A DNA stretch of 64,000 nt from Marinilactibacillus psychrotolerans (GCF_900101525.1 NZ_FMZD01000004.1:79102-143101); one strand, 5' to 3'; positions 17,791-27,514 are shown, numbered from the stretch's first letter. Numbers and translations are program-made. The notes: a model not told the origin generated them from the sequence alone.

Positions 17791-19212
17791 ATGCAGATGA
17801 GTTTTAAAAAAATTGGATTAGTACTAGGACCATTATTATTTTCTTTATTTTATTTCATCCCTTCGATTACAGGTCTAGATAGTGCACCTCGAGCCGTACT
17901 TGGTGTAACCGCTTGGGTGGCGACTTGGTGGATTACAGAAGCGTTACCCATACCTGCTACCTCTCTTTTACCCATTATTTTACTTCCTTTGACAGGTGGA
18001 GCAGACCAAGCTACTGCAACAATGGCTTATGGGAACCCTATTGTATTTATGTATATGGGTGGGTTTACCATTGCGATAGCCATCGAGAAATGGAATTTAC
18101 ATAGAAGAATCGCCATGTCGATTATCTCTATTCTAGGCACAAGCAGCAACCGAATTATTCTAGGTGTCGGACTTGCCACAGCTTTTTTATCCATGTGGAT
18201 TTCAAATGCGGCAACAGCTTTGATGATGTTGCCAATCGCGATTGCGCTGATTACAGAAATCAAAGAGAAACAATTCTTTAATGAAAAATCCATGCAGAAT
18301 TTTTCAAAAGGATTATTATTAATGGTGGCTTATTCAGCCTCTATTGGAGGGTTAGCTACTATCGTTGGTTCAGTTCCCAATGCTGCCTTTGTTGCCATCG
18401 CAAATAGTATGCTCAACCAGAATATTACATTTTCTGATTGGTTCTTGTTTGGGATTGTAGTGACAACGGTTTTAATGATTGTCCTATATTTTTACATTAC
18501 AAAAATTAAGTTTCCAGTCAAACAAACTGGAGAAATTTCTTCAGATTTTGCTAGACAGCAGTTAAAAGACCTTGGACCAATGTCTATAGAAGAAAAAATG
18601 GTCTCAATCATCTTTTGTCTAATTGGTTCTTTGTGGATATTCGGTGGATTTTTGCCCTTTGAATTATCTGATACCACCATATCTATGACTGGAGCAGTTC
18701 TGTTGTTTATGATTCCGAGTTCAAAAGGCGGCAGAATTCTAGACTGGATCGATATGAAACATCTGTCTTGGGGATTACTGTTGTTGTTTGGTGGAGGCTT
18801 GTCCTTAGCAGCAGCGTTTGAATATTCTGGATTAACAAGCTGGTTCGGTGATATCTTATCTAACCTGGAACAGTTTAACTATCTGGTGATCTTGATCATT
18901 CTAACCGCTACAATTCTATTTATGACAGAAATCATGTCTAATACAGCAGTATCAAATATGTTGATGCCAATCAGTGTAGGATTAGCTGCAGGGATTGGGG
19001 TAGCGCCTTATGGCATCATGGCAGTGGTAGCATTAGCTTCATCCTGTGCCTTCATGCTGCCAATTTCTACACCGCCTAATGCCGCAGTCTTCAGCACGAA
19101 TGAGTTGAAAATTGAAGATATGGTTAAGGCCGGATTCTGGATGAACATGGTGAGTATTGTAGTCATTGTACTTGCTGTCTATTTCCTACAGCCAATCCTG
19201 TTGAATTTTTAA
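17791..19212 (+). CDS. Divalent anion:Na+ symporter (DASS/SLC13 family)
   Basis: A 473-residue membrane protein with about 11-12 helices. The two SNA/SNT-type motifs that hold sodium and the substrate are visible: ISNAATALMMLP in the first repeat and MSNTAVSNMLMP in the second, with STPPNAAVFS in the second helical hairpin. Family members import succinate, malate, fumarate, citrate or sulfate; the substrate here is undetermined but dicarboxylate is most usual in Firmicutes. ATG at 17791 after AAGGAGTGG. Transcribed alone. Confidence 0.87.
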   Translation: MQMSFKKIGLVLGPLLFSLFYFIPSITGLDSAPRAVLGVTAWVATWWITEALPIPATSLLPIILLPLTGGADQATATMAYGNPIVFMYMGGFTIAIAIEKWNLHRRIAMSIISILGTSSNRIILGVGLATAFLSMWISNAATALMMLPIAIALITEIKEKQFFNEKSMQNFSKGLLLMVAYSASIGGLATIVGSVPNAAFVAIANSMLNQNITFSDWFLFGIVVTTVLMIVLYFYITKIKFPVKQTGEISSDFARQQLKDLGPMSIEEKMVSIIFCLIGSLWIFGGFLPFELSDTTISMTGAVLLFMIPSSKGGRILDWIDMKHLSWGLLLLFGGGLSLAAAFEYSGLTSWFGDILSNLEQFNYLVILIILTATILFMTEIMSNTAVSNMLMPISVGLAAGIGVAPYGIMAVVALASSCAFMLPISTPPNAAVFSTNELKIEDMVKAGFWMNMVSIVVIVLAVYFLQPILLNF

Positions 19213-19230
19213 AAATAAACGATTATTAAG

Positions 19231-19289
19231 AAAGTTCTGAGCATTTACTTAAGCGGTTCACTTGAGTAAAAAATTGTTCAGAACTTTTT
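19231..19289 (+). terminator. Terminator after the DASS gene
   Basis: Arms AAAGTTCTGA (19231-19240) and TCAGAACTTT (19278-19287) with an inner ACTTAAG/CTTGAGT stem, then a T-run. Confidence 0.75.
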
Positions 19290-19367
19290 GCTTTGTAACG
19301 ATGATAGTAGTTTGAAAATCCTTTAGGTAAAAGATTCGTAGGGAAGATCGCTAGAGTTCCAATGATA

Positions 19368-19405
19368 TTTACAATAAATTTACATAAGTTTACATTAAAT
19401 ACACA
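19368..19405 (+). promoter_or_regulatory. PhoP-box array upstream of pstS
   Basis: Four TTTACA-type repeats start at 19368, 19379, 19389 and 19400 (the last is TACACA), about one helical turn apart. This is the spacing of direct TTAACA-like repeats bound by PhoP response regulators in Firmicutes. They lie about 95-130 bases ahead of pstS and just before a TAATAT-like -10 (about 19437-19442), fitting phosphate-starvation activation. Confidence 0.75.
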
Positions 19406-19498
19406 TAAATTCAGTAATGAATCAACATTCAGCTTGTAATATAGGAACCGAGGACAAGGAAGACTGTCTATCACACATTAAATCAAAGGAGATTTAAA

Positions 19499-20413
19499 AT
19501 GAAACTTAAGTACGCATCTAAATGGATTATGGCACTAAGCGCAACAGCATTATTAGGAGCATGTGCAGATGGAGGATCTGATGACGATTCTGGAAATTCG
19601 TCTGAAGAATCGTCGGGTGACTTTGATACTTCTAAAGGAATTACTGTAGTAGCGCGTGACACAGCTTCAGGTACTCGTGGAGCGTTTAACGAAATTACTG
19701 GAGTATTAGTAGAAGATGGCGACACTGAAACAGACAATACTGCTCAAAGCGCAATTATCCAAAGTGGTACTCAAGGTGTGATTACTGCAGTATCTGAAGA
19801 CGTTAACGGAATTGGCTACATTTCACTAGGTTCTTTAAATGATTCTGTTGCAGGAGTAATGATTGATGATGTGGAACCAACACATGACACAGTAGCTGAT
19901 GGTTCTTACCCAATTGCTCGTCCATTCAACATGGCTTACGGTGAAGATTTATCTCCACAAGCTCAAGAATTCTGGGACTTCATCTTTAGTGCTGAAGGTC
20001 AAGCAATGGTTGAAGAAGAAGGATACATTCCTGTAGAACCAGATGCAGCTGAATACGAAGAAGCTGAAGGGATTGAAGGTACAATCAGTCTTGCAGGCTC
20101 TACTTCAGTAGAACCTGTTGCTACAGTAATCTCTGAAGCATTTAAAGAAATATATCCAGATGTTGTCTTTGAAATCTCTGCTACAGGATCAAGTGCTGGG
20201 ATAACTGCTGCACAAGACGCAACTGCAGACATTGGTATGGCATCTCGTGAATTGTCAGAAGAAGAAGCAGCTAATTTAACGGTTGAAGCGATCGCTAATG
20301 ATGGAATCGCAGTAGTCGTTAATAATGATAATCCACTAGAAGGATTAACTTTAGATCAAGTTCGTGAAATCTTCACTGGTGAAGTAACGACTTGGGAAGA
20401 GGTAATGGAATAA
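19499..20413 (+). CDS. pstS: Phosphate-binding lipoprotein PstS, with the two halves in permuted order
   Basis: A 304-residue phosphate-binding lipoprotein (lipobox LGAC, Cys22). Its two recognisable halves are reversed. In ordinary PstS the GS(T/S)SxxP segment comes first and the RxxxSGTRxxF half follows, ending in GYIPV. Here residues 48-185 are the SGTRGAF half ending in EEGYIPVE, and residues 194-304 are the AGSTSVEPVATVI half ending in IFTGEVTTWEEVME. Both phosphate-contacting segments are present, so the fold can close. ATG after AAAGGAGA. It heads pstSCAB-phoU, below PhoP-type boxes, with an attenuator hairpin after it. Confidence 0.9.
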   Translation: MKLKYASKWIMALSATALLGACADGGSDDDSGNSSEESSGDFDTSKGITVVARDTASGTRGAFNEITGVLVEDGDTETDNTAQSAIIQSGTQGVITAVSEDVNGIGYISLGSLNDSVAGVMIDDVEPTHDTVADGSYPIARPFNMAYGEDLSPQAQEFWDFIFSAEGQAMVEEEGYIPVEPDAAEYEEAEGIEGTISLAGSTSVEPVATVISEAFKEIYPDVVFEISATGSSAGITAAQDATADIGMASRELSEEEAANLTVEAIANDGIAVVVNNDNPLEGLTLDQVREIFTGEVTTWEEVME

Positions 20414-20530
20414 CCTTTATTCCTGCACAGATATAAGATTCTAACTAAATAAGTTTCCCCTTATAATAGATCTTATTAAGTTTAAATAGTTGGTTTACAA
20501 TTGAATAAATTGAAATGAGTACTAGAGGGG

Positions 20531-20571
20531 TGGAACCGAATTGAGTTCAATTCGGTTCCATACCTTTTTTG
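20531..20571 (+). terminator. Intra-operon terminator/attenuator between pstS and pstC
   Basis: A perfect 13-bp stem (20531-20543 with 20548-20560, loop AGTT) is followed by a T6 tract. Inside a phosphate operon it should cut most transcripts after pstS, giving more binding protein than permease. Confidence 0.8.
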
Positions 20572-20687
20572 CGTGTATATTATACAGTCAAAGATAAGTT
20601 AGTGGCCGGTATAGATTTTGTCGGTCTTATTAGTTATGATGAACAAAAGCACGTATCTTATCATTGTTCTGGAAAGGATGCTTAATA

Positions 20688-21548
20688 TTGAAGAATAGTA
20701 AAGAAATGATTATGAAGGGAATCTTTTTTCTTTCGGCTTGTTTCTCTATCGTTGCACTATTATTAATTGTAGTGTTTATTTTTGCTAATGGTGTGCCATT
20801 TATGCTTGATTATGGATTCTTTAAGTTCATTTTCGGTATGGAATGGACACCTACTAATTCACCAGCTTCATATGGAATTTTTCCAATGATTATTGGATCC
20901 ATCTACGTTACTTTAGGTGCTGCCGTCGTTGGAGTGCCCATTGGCGTAATGACCGCAATTTTTATGGCAGATTTTTGTCCGCCATTTTTATATAAAATAT
21001 TAAAACCAGCTGTAAACTTAATGGCTGCTATTCCGTCTATTGTCTACGGATTCTTTGCTTTACAAGTTTTCACCCCACTAATCAGACAATATTTTGGCGG
21101 CAATGGATATAGTGTCCTTACAGCTTCGATTTTACTTGGGATTATGATACTGCCAACAGTCATTAGCCTTTCTGAATCAGCTTTACGTGCTGTACCGCGT
21201 ACTTACTATACAGGGAGTATTGCTTTAGGGGCGACCCACGAAAGAAGTATTTTTAGAGTATTATTGCCAGCGGCTAAATCAGGTATTATATCCAGTATTA
21301 TTCTGGGAATCGGTCGCGCAATTGGTGAAACAATGGCCGTTGTATTGATTGCCGGTAATCAGGCAATTATTCCTGATAGTCTTCTTTCCGGTGTTCGTAC
21401 GTTGACTACGAATATTGTCATCGAAATGGCTTACGCAACGGGCGAACATAGAGACGCTCTGATTGCTACAGCGGTTGTATTATTCGGATTCATTCTACTG
21501 ATCAATTCAATCTTTCTATACTTTAAAAACAAGGAGGCGAAGTATTAA
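20688..21548 (+). CDS. pstC: Phosphate ABC transporter permease PstC
   Basis: A 286-residue membrane permease with six helices. Family motifs include MAAIPSIVYGFFAL, the ALRAVPRTYYTGSIALGATH coupling segment and GIGRAIGETMAV. I take the TTG at 20688 because GAAAGGATG lies 8-10 bases ahead; an ATG at 20706 lacks a ribosome site and would cut into the N-terminal helix. The stop overlaps the pstA start by one base. Confidence 0.92.
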   Translation: MKNSKEMIMKGIFFLSACFSIVALLLIVVFIFANGVPFMLDYGFFKFIFGMEWTPTNSPASYGIFPMIIGSIYVTLGAAVVGVPIGVMTAIFMADFCPPFLYKILKPAVNLMAAIPSIVYGFFALQVFTPLIRQYFGGNGYSVLTASILLGIMILPTVISLSESALRAVPRTYYTGSIALGATHERSIFRVLLPAAKSGIISSIILGIGRAIGETMAVVLIAGNQAIIPDSLLSGVRTLTTNIVIEMAYATGEHRDALIATAVVLFGFILLINSIFLYFKNKEAKY

Positions 21549-22363
21549 TGAGTGCAAAAGTCATAAGAGGATTCGTTTATCTGTCTGCAGCGATAACATT
21601 TGGAATGTTAGGGTATGTCATTTTCTTTATTCTAATTAATGGAGTCAGATTTCTTACGCCTGACTTGTTCGCCTGGAATTCTACCTCAGAAAACGTTTCT
21701 ATGATGCCAGCAATTATTACTACTTTATATGTAGTGGGCGGAACCTTATTAATTACAACTCCAATTGGCGTCTTTACTGGATTTTATCTTGTTGAATATG
21801 CGAACCGTAAAAATCCAATTGTTAAAGCGGTTAGTATGGCTACCGATACATTAGCGGCAGTTCCTTCAATCGTATATGGATTATTTGGATTTTTATTCTT
21901 TGTAACCTTCTTAAGCTTTCGTCTATCCTTGATCGCAGGGATTTTGACATCAGTGATTATGTCACTTCCATTAATTATTCGTGCAACTGAGGAAGCCTTG
22001 GTCTCCACCGGACGTCCGATTAGAGAAGCTAGTTACGCACTTGGAGCTGGTAAGCTAAGAACAATCTTTACGGTTGTACTCCCGGTTGCTATGCCTGGGA
22101 TTCTTTCAGGTGTTATTTTAGCTACTGGACGTGTAATCGGTGAAACAGCAGCACTCCTTTATACATTAGGCTCTGCTTCTAATATTCCAGGCGACTTGTT
22201 CAGTTCAGGTAGAACACTCGCACTGCACATGTTCGTATTGTCTAACGAAGGGTTTCATGTTGATCAAGCCTATGCTACAGCAGTTGTCTTATTACTGTTT
22301 GTCTTAATTCTGAATGGCTTATCTACATTAGTTAGTGCCCGTTTATCTAAAGGAGGAAAATAG
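21548..22363 (+). CDS. pstA: Phosphate ABC transporter permease PstA
   Basis: 271 residues, six helices, partner of PstC in the phosphate channel. Motifs: TDTLAAVPSIVYGLFGFLFF, REASYALGAGKLRTIF coupling helix, ATGRVIGETAALLYT. The start overlaps the pstC stop (TAATG) behind an AAGGAGG, so the genes are translationally coupled, and pstB begins directly after its stop. Confidence 0.93.
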   Translation: MSAKVIRGFVYLSAAITFGMLGYVIFFILINGVRFLTPDLFAWNSTSENVSMMPAIITTLYVVGGTLLITTPIGVFTGFYLVEYANRKNPIVKAVSMATDTLAAVPSIVYGLFGFLFFVTFLSFRLSLIAGILTSVIMSLPLIIRATEEALVSTGRPIREASYALGAGKLRTIFTVVLPVAMPGILSGVILATGRVIGETAALLYTLGSASNIPGDLFSSGRTLALHMFVLSNEGFHVDQAYATAVVLLLFVLILNGLSTLVSARLSKGGK

Positions 22364-23128
22364 ATGTCTACACCAACATATAAAATGGAAGTAAAAGACT
22401 TGAAATTATGGTATGGAGATTTTCAAGCCTTACATGGATTGGACTTAGCCATTCCCGATAAAAAAATCACAGCATTTATCGGACCATCCGGTTGTGGTAA
22501 ATCTACTTTTATTAAATCACTAAATAGAATGAATGACTTGATCGAGACTTGTCGGATCGAAGGAACCATTGAGTTAGATGGTAAAAATATTTATGATCAT
22601 AAAACAGATGTCAACCAACTCCGTAAAAAGGTAGGAATGGTGTTCCAACAACCAAACCCCTTTCCAAAAAGTATTTATGATAATATAGCATATGGACCAC
22701 GTACACATGGAATCAAAAACAAAAAAGAACTAGATGAAATTGTTGAGCGCAGCTTAAAACAAGCCGCAATATGGGATGAAGTGAAAGACTATTTAGATCG
22801 AAATGCCCTTTCTATCTCAGGAGGACAACAACAAAGAATCTGTATCGCTAGAGCCTTGGCAGTTGGACCGGAAGTCTTGTTAATGGACGAGCCCACTAGT
22901 GCCTTGGATCCAATTTCTACAGCTAAAATCGAAGAATTGGTTTCAGATTTGAAGTCAGAGTATACGATCGTTATGGTCACACATAATATGCAGCAAGCTT
23001 CCCGTGTCTCTGATGAAACAGCCTTTTTCTTGAATGGTCATATCATTGAACATGGTGATACCCGTAAAATCTTTACAAACCCAGATCAAGAAGAAACAGA
23101 AAATTATATTTCTGGTAGATTCGGATAA
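22364..23128 (+). CDS. pstB: Phosphate ABC transporter ATP-binding protein PstB
   Basis: A 254-residue ATPase. Walker [10 protein letters not shown], the PstB-specific [20 protein letters not shown], signature [16 protein letters not shown], Walker [14 protein letters not shown] and [12 protein letters not shown]. The start follows the pstA stop directly with AAAGGAGG upstream. It drives phosphate uptake with PstCA and takes part in PhoU-dependent signalling. Confidence 0.95.
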   Translation: MSTPTYKMEVKDLKLWYGDFQALHGLDLAIPDKKITAFIGPSGCGKSTFIKSLNRMNDLIETCRIEGTIELDGKNIYDHKTDVNQLRKKVGMVFQQPNPFPKSIYDNIAYGPRTHGIKNKKELDEIVERSLKQAAIWDEVKDYLDRNALSISGGQQQRICIARALAVGPEVLLMDEPTSALDPISTAKIEELVSDLKSEYTIVMVTHNMQQASRVSDETAFFLNGHIIEHGDTRKIFTNPDQEETENYISGRFG

Positions 23129-23168
23129 TAGCAGGTAACAGCTTTTTATTAATAGGAGGGAATGGATT

Positions 23169-23846
23169 ATGAGAAGAGCATATGATGAAGAATTAGAACA
23201 ATTGCACCGTAAGTTTTATCAAATGGGATGTAAGGTAAACGAAGCAATCTATAAATCTATCAAAGCTTTTGTCAATCACGATAAAGAACTGGCAAAAGGC
23301 GTTATTGAGGAAGACAAAGAAATTAACCAGTTCGAACATGACTTAGAACAAGCTTGTATTGAATTAATCGCTTTGCAGCAGCCAGTGACAACGGACCTTA
23401 GAAAAATTATTACCGTTATGAAAGCTTCTGCAGATTTAGAACGTATGGGAGACCATGCTGTCAGTATTTCAAAATCAACTATCCGTGTTAAAGGAAATAA
23501 AAGAAACAGCATGATCGAAGGTATGATTTCAGATGCCGGAGAAAAGATCAAAAAAATGGGTGAAGAAGTCATCACTGCTTATATTGAATATGATACAGAG
23601 AAAGCTATCGAGATAGCGAATTATGATTATCTAGTAGATAGCTTAGTGTATGATATAAAAGAAGCGAGTATTGCCGAAATGAAAAAAGATCCCGAACTAG
23701 TACTTGGGGCAACGGATTATATTATGGCCGGCACGTATATTGAAAGAATTGGAGATTACATTACCAACATCTCTGAATGGATTGTTTACTTCCAGACAGG
23801 TGAGATTCAGGAACTAAATACTCACCACTCATACGAAGACTTATAA
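23169..23846 (+). CDS. phoU: Phosphate transport regulator PhoU
   Basis: A 225-residue, all-helical protein of two PhoU repeats, with the metal-site motifs DLERMGDHAVSI in the first and YIERIGDYITNI in the second. PhoU restrains Pst uptake and phosphate-starvation signalling. ATG with ATAGGAGGG upstream, 40 bases after pstB. Last gene of the operon; a terminator follows. Confidence 0.93.
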   Translation: MRRAYDEELEQLHRKFYQMGCKVNEAIYKSIKAFVNHDKELAKGVIEEDKEINQFEHDLEQACIELIALQQPVTTDLRKIITVMKASADLERMGDHAVSISKSTIRVKGNKRNSMIEGMISDAGEKIKKMGEEVITAYIEYDTEKAIEIANYDYLVDSLVYDIKEASIAEMKKDPELVLGATDYIMAGTYIERIGDYITNISEWIVYFQTGEIQELNTHHSYEDL

Positions 23847-23856
23847 ACGTAGACTA

Positions 23857-23898
23857 GGTCAGATTGTTTTCATAATTGAAAACGATCTGATCTTTTTT
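23857..23898 (+). terminator. Terminator of the pst-phoU operon
   Basis: GGTCAGAT pairs with ATCTGATC, extended by GTTTTC/GAAAAC, followed by a T6 tract, 11 bases past the phoU stop. Confidence 0.85.
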
Positions 23899-24098
23899 AG
23901 TGAGTAGGCAAGTATAAATTTCTTTGAGCATGCTTCTCTAACGCATAAGTGACTCTATACATTAAAAGGCAGAGGTACAGCCATTTAAAAGTCTATATTC
24001 AATATTTTTTGAAGCTCTCAGTGGAATTTATTCCTTTTTTTTAATCTTAAAAATAGTTTATACTAGAAGAAATGAATAAATAAAGGAAGTTGAAATCG

Positions 24099-24776
24099 AT
24101 GCAGGTAAAGATTACAGAAAAGATCACACTAAATGTAGAAGTTAGCGGTCACGGACCGGCTATGCTTTTATTACACGGAAATGGAGAAGATCATCATATT
24201 TTTGATACAATTGCTGAAAAGTTGCAACAGCATTTTACACTTTATGCGGTTGATAGCCGAGAGCATGGATCAAGCACGAAAACAGGAATAACGTTTAATT
24301 ATGAGGATTTGGCTGAAGATATTCATTTATTGATTAATCAATTAGGACTAAAGGAAGTCAATATTGTTGGATTCAGTGACGGCGGGATTATCGCCCTCCT
24401 CTTAGGAATCAGACAAGAAGCGTATTTAAATAAAATAGCCAGCTTAAGCCCAAACCTGTCTCCAAAAGACTGGAAGAAAAAACCATTGCAGTATTTAGAA
24501 CAAAAATATAAAGAAACTAAAGACCCAGCGTTCTATCTGATGTTGAATGAACCAAATATAGATCCGGAAGCATTGAAAAAGATACAGATTCCCTCATTGA
24601 TTACCGCAGGAGAAAATGATTTGTTCTATAGATCAATGTACCGTACGATCGAAAACCAAATTCCAGATGCTACATTGAAAATTATAAAGGGTCATGATCA
24701 CAGCTCTTATATCATTGATACGGATCTTTTATATAATGACTTTATGCAGTTTTTTGAAGATGAAAAAAGCAAATAA
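24099..24776 (+). CDS. Alpha/beta hydrolase
   Basis: A 225-residue cytoplasmic hydrolase of the alpha/beta fold. The oxyanion segment HGNGEDHHIF, nucleophile elbow GFSDGG, acid Asp in AGENDLF and His in GHDHSSY give a full Ser-Asp-His set. The cap region is short. Substrate unknown; related proteins are esterases or C-C hydrolases. ATG at 24099 follows AAAGGAAG. It stands between phoU and a GNAT gene, apparently alone. Confidence 0.8.
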   Translation: MQVKITEKITLNVEVSGHGPAMLLLHGNGEDHHIFDTIAEKLQQHFTLYAVDSREHGSSTKTGITFNYEDLAEDIHLLINQLGLKEVNIVGFSDGGIIALLLGIRQEAYLNKIASLSPNLSPKDWKKKPLQYLEQKYKETKDPAFYLMLNEPNIDPEALKKIQIPSLITAGENDLFYRSMYRTIENQIPDATLKIIKGHDHSSYIIDTDLLYNDFMQFFEDEKSK

Positions 24777-24926
24777 ATAAAACAATTAATCTAGCTGCAA
24801 GGTATAGGTCTATAGAAGTAAAGGCTCAATTTGAAATTTTAGTTCAATAAACTTTTATGTGACATTATAATTTGAATCAGCTAGGATGCTTATAGTAAAT
24901 AACTTAGTTTTGTGAGGAGTCAGCCT

Positions 24927-25343
24927 ATGTCAATTGAACAAGCACCTTATAAAGAAAATAGAGAAAAAACCTTAGCGGGTATTGAAGCATACACTAAAGA
25001 AAAAATGCCTGATCTGGATATGCGCTATGAAGAAGTTAGTTTTGTCTATAAAGAAGCGAATAAAGTATTGGGAAGAATCGTCGGTCATGTCCACTGGGAT
25101 CATTTATCTGTTGAGCTCTTCTATATAGAAGCGAATACCAGAGGGAAGGGCGTAGGAACAAAATTATTAGAAGAAGTTGAAAAGATTGCTTTAGAAAAGC
25201 ATTGTAAATATGCATTTCTAGAGACAATGAGTTTTAATGCCCCTGTGTTTTATCAAAAGAATGGATATAACATTCTGGCTCAAATTGAAAATTCTCCTGC
25301 TGAAGGCGAAACAAGATATTTCATGAAAAAAGATTTCTTATAG
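24927..25343 (+). CDS. GNAT-family N-acetyltransferase
   Basis: 138 residues with the acetyl-CoA-binding motif A (TRGKGVGTKLLEEVEKIA) and a C-terminal FYQKNGY motif B, as in small-molecule or protein N-acetyltransferases. Substrate not predictable. ATG at 24927 after GTGAGGAG. Closed by a long perfect hairpin shared with the convergent amidotransferase gene. Confidence 0.82.
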   Translation: MSIEQAPYKENREKTLAGIEAYTKEKMPDLDMRYEEVSFVYKEANKVLGRIVGHVHWDHLSVELFYIEANTRGKGVGTKLLEEVEKIALEKHCKYAFLETMSFNAPVFYQKNGYNILAQIENSPAEGETRYFMKKDFL

Positions 25344-25380
25344 AGCAGCCGAATACAATTATTAGCTTTTTAAAGTTGAA

Positions 25381-25432
25381 AAAAGAACAGTCAAGAGGGA
25401 AGGTTAAATCTCCCTCTTGACTGTTCTTTTAT
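25381..25432. terminator. Bidirectional terminator, 20-bp perfect stem
   Basis: Arms 25381-25400 and 25411-25430 are perfectly complementary with a 10-base loop, with A4 on one side and T4 on the other, between convergent genes. Confidence 0.88.
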
Positions 25433-25444
25433 AAATAATTATTT

Positions 25445-26194
25445 CTATAAATGTGATGCTTTTGTTTGTGACCAGTTCTTAACAGTTTCTACGTAAGCAT
25501 CGAATAATCCCTGCGCCGATACATTATGTCTGATCATCAACTCAGGATGCCATTGTACGCCAATGGTAATGTGTTGATCGTCTTTGCTTTCAAAGGCTTC
25601 AATAAGCCCATCTTTCGACCAAGCTACTGGCTGTAAACTAGCTGCCAACTCTTTAATGGCTTGATGATGGTAGGAGTTGACGTTAGCTTGTGCTCCATAT
25701 AATTGACCTAACCAAGAATCTTGCACGATATTGACAGAATGAGCAGCCGTTTCTGGCGTGGAGACTTGTACATGCTGGACAGCCAAGTCGGGATACATAG
25801 AGACATCCTGATAGAGTGTCCCACCAAGAGCCACGTTGAAAATCTGTAAGCCACGGCAGATAGCTAATACAGGTTTGTTTTCTGCCCAAGCTTCTTTAAT
25901 GACGGCCATTTCAAAACGATCACGTTCGAGGTTGGTATCTTGCAATTTGATATGAGGTTCTTCACCGTAACTTAAAGGAGAGACATCTTGCCCACCAGCT
26001 AGAACAATGGCATCGACACTTTTGACATATTGTTTAGCATTCTCTTCATTTGAAATTGGGAAAACAATAGGCAAAGCACCAGCCCTATGGAGTCCTTCCA
26101 CGAATCCTTGAGGCGTGTAAGTAATTGGGAAGCTCTCATACCGTGGACTGAAATTCGTCAATATATTTCCAGGAATTCCGATAACTGGTTTCAT
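25445..26194 (-). CDS. Gamma-glutamyl-gamma-aminobutyrate hydrolase-like class I glutamine amidotransferase
   Basis: A 249-residue peptidase C26/PuuD-type enzyme. The nucleophile Cys113 lies in AICRGLQIFNVALGG and the His-Glu pair in GVQWHPEL. The N-terminal PVIGIPGN and GGQDVSPLSYGEEPH are usual for the family. It may hydrolyse gamma-glutamyl amides, but no putrescine or GABA genes are near, so the substrate is open. On the minus strand, after a GAGAGGATGAG-type ribosome site, transcribed alone. Confidence 0.85.
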   Translation of the reverse strand: MKPVIGIPGNILTNFSPRYESFPITYTPQGFVEGLHRAGALPIVFPISNEENAKQYVKSVDAIVLAGGQDVSPLSYGEEPHIKLQDTNLERDRFEMAVIKEAWAENKPVLAICRGLQIFNVALGGTLYQDVSMYPDLAVQHVQVSTPETAAHSVNIVQDSWLGQLYGAQANVNSYHHQAIKELAASLQPVAWSKDGLIEAFESKDDQHITIGVQWHPELMIRHNVSAQGLFDAYVETVKNWSQTKASHL

Positions 26195-26326
26195 TTTGTC
26201 TCATCCTCTCAAAAACCATTCATAAGTGTATTTAGTATACCTTACTTATAAATTGTATGACAAATAGATTTTCCATAATAAATCGTTTTCTTGAGTAATG
26301 ACAAATATTAGAAACAAATGATGGAT

Positions 26327-27514
26327 TTAGTTCAATTGCTTCCGTTCAAGCAACCTTTTAAAAGTATGTTCAATAATAAAAGCACCGATGGGAGCAGTAA
26401 TCAAAATTGAAAGTACAGCTACCGTCACGATTAAATGTCCACTGGCTAGCCCCATGGCAAGAGGTACACCACCAATGGCAGCTTGTACAGTTGCTTTTGG
26501 GGTATAAGCAATCATCGTGAACAGTTTTTCTTTATTGTTCAAAGTAGAAGGTGTCAAGCTGAGATAGACGCCAAGCATTCTGAAGACTAAAGCACCAAGA
26601 ACCAAGATTACCGCAGCAACTCCAGCAGAAAGGGCGTAGCTTAAATCAACAGTTGTTCCGACTAATACAAACAAGAGAATTTCTGCGCCAATCCAAAGTT
26701 TTGAATACGTTCCAGATAGTCGCTTGGAGAGATCAGGGTACAACTGATTCAAGACAATCCCCATACTCATAATGCTGAGCAGTCCAGATAAAGGAATAGT
26801 ACCCGCTAACCAGTCCTCTAAAGCCAACAAGAAAAATGAAGTGCTGAGCAGTACAAGAACTTTTACGGAATGATTCATTCGAATGAATGTAAAGAACTTC
26901 CCAATGACAAAACCAGTCAAAACCCCTACCAGAATACCGAGTACGATGGATACAGGAATCGTTAAAAAGTGTCCTGCAGATACAACGCCCCCAGAAGCTA
27001 GGGTCAAGAAGGAAGTGAACAGTACGATAACAAAAATATCATCTAAAGAAGCGCCAGCTAAAATAAGTTGGGGAATACCTCTTTTCTGTCCGTAACCAGA
27101 ATCTTTTATTCTTAACATTAAAGGCACAATAACAGCCGGTGATACAGCTGCAACAACTGATCCCATCAGCGCTGCTTCTATATAAGTCAGATTAAACAAT
27201 AAAGGCGCTAGTAACGTAATGGCACCAATCTCAAATGATGCTGGAACAAAGCTCATTAGTATGGCAGGCCAGCCAATCTTTTTAAGCTCAGCCAAATTTA
27301 AAGAAAGTCCCGCACGGGTTAAAATAATAACTAAAGCAATTTCTCGTAAATCAGCTGAAATCGAAAGCAAAGAATCGTCCAGTATATCTAATGCATACGG
27401 GCCCATGATTACACCCGCAATAATCATTCCGATCAATCCTGGCAAAGCGATCTTCTTAAATATCCCTCCTAAAGCTAAACCAGCTATAAAAATTAAAGCA
27501 AAACTCGTTAACAT
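26327..27514 (-). CDS. Cation:proton antiporter (CPA family, NhaP/KefB-like)
   Basis: A 395-residue membrane antiporter with about 12-13 helices and no cytoplasmic regulatory tail. Typical segments are PGLIGMIIAGVIMGP, the AVSPAVIVPLML stretch, the ILAGASLDDIFVIVLF stretch with the paired acidic residues of the ion site, and ATVQAAIGGVPL. I place the start at the ATG at 27514: GAGAGG lies upstream, and a longer reading has no ribosome site. The leader carries a fluoride-riboswitch-like element and terminator, suggesting a role in fluoride or pH stress, an inference from regulation. Confidence 0.85.
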   Translation of the reverse strand: MLTSFALIFIAGLALGGIFKKIALPGLIGMIIAGVIMGPYALDILDDSLLSISADLREIALVIILTRAGLSLNLAELKKIGWPAILMSFVPASFEIGAITLLAPLLFNLTYIEAALMGSVVAAVSPAVIVPLMLRIKDSGYGQKRGIPQLILAGASLDDIFVIVLFTSFLTLASGGVVSAGHFLTIPVSIVLGILVGVLTGFVIGKFFTFIRMNHSVKVLVLLSTSFFLLALEDWLAGTIPLSGLLSIMSMGIVLNQLYPDLSKRLSGTYSKLWIGAEILLFVLVGTTVDLSYALSAGVAAVILVLGALVFRMLGVYLSLTPSTLNNKEKLFTMIAYTPKATVQAAIGGVPLAMGLASGHLIVTVAVLSILITAPIGAFIIEHTFKRLLERKQLN

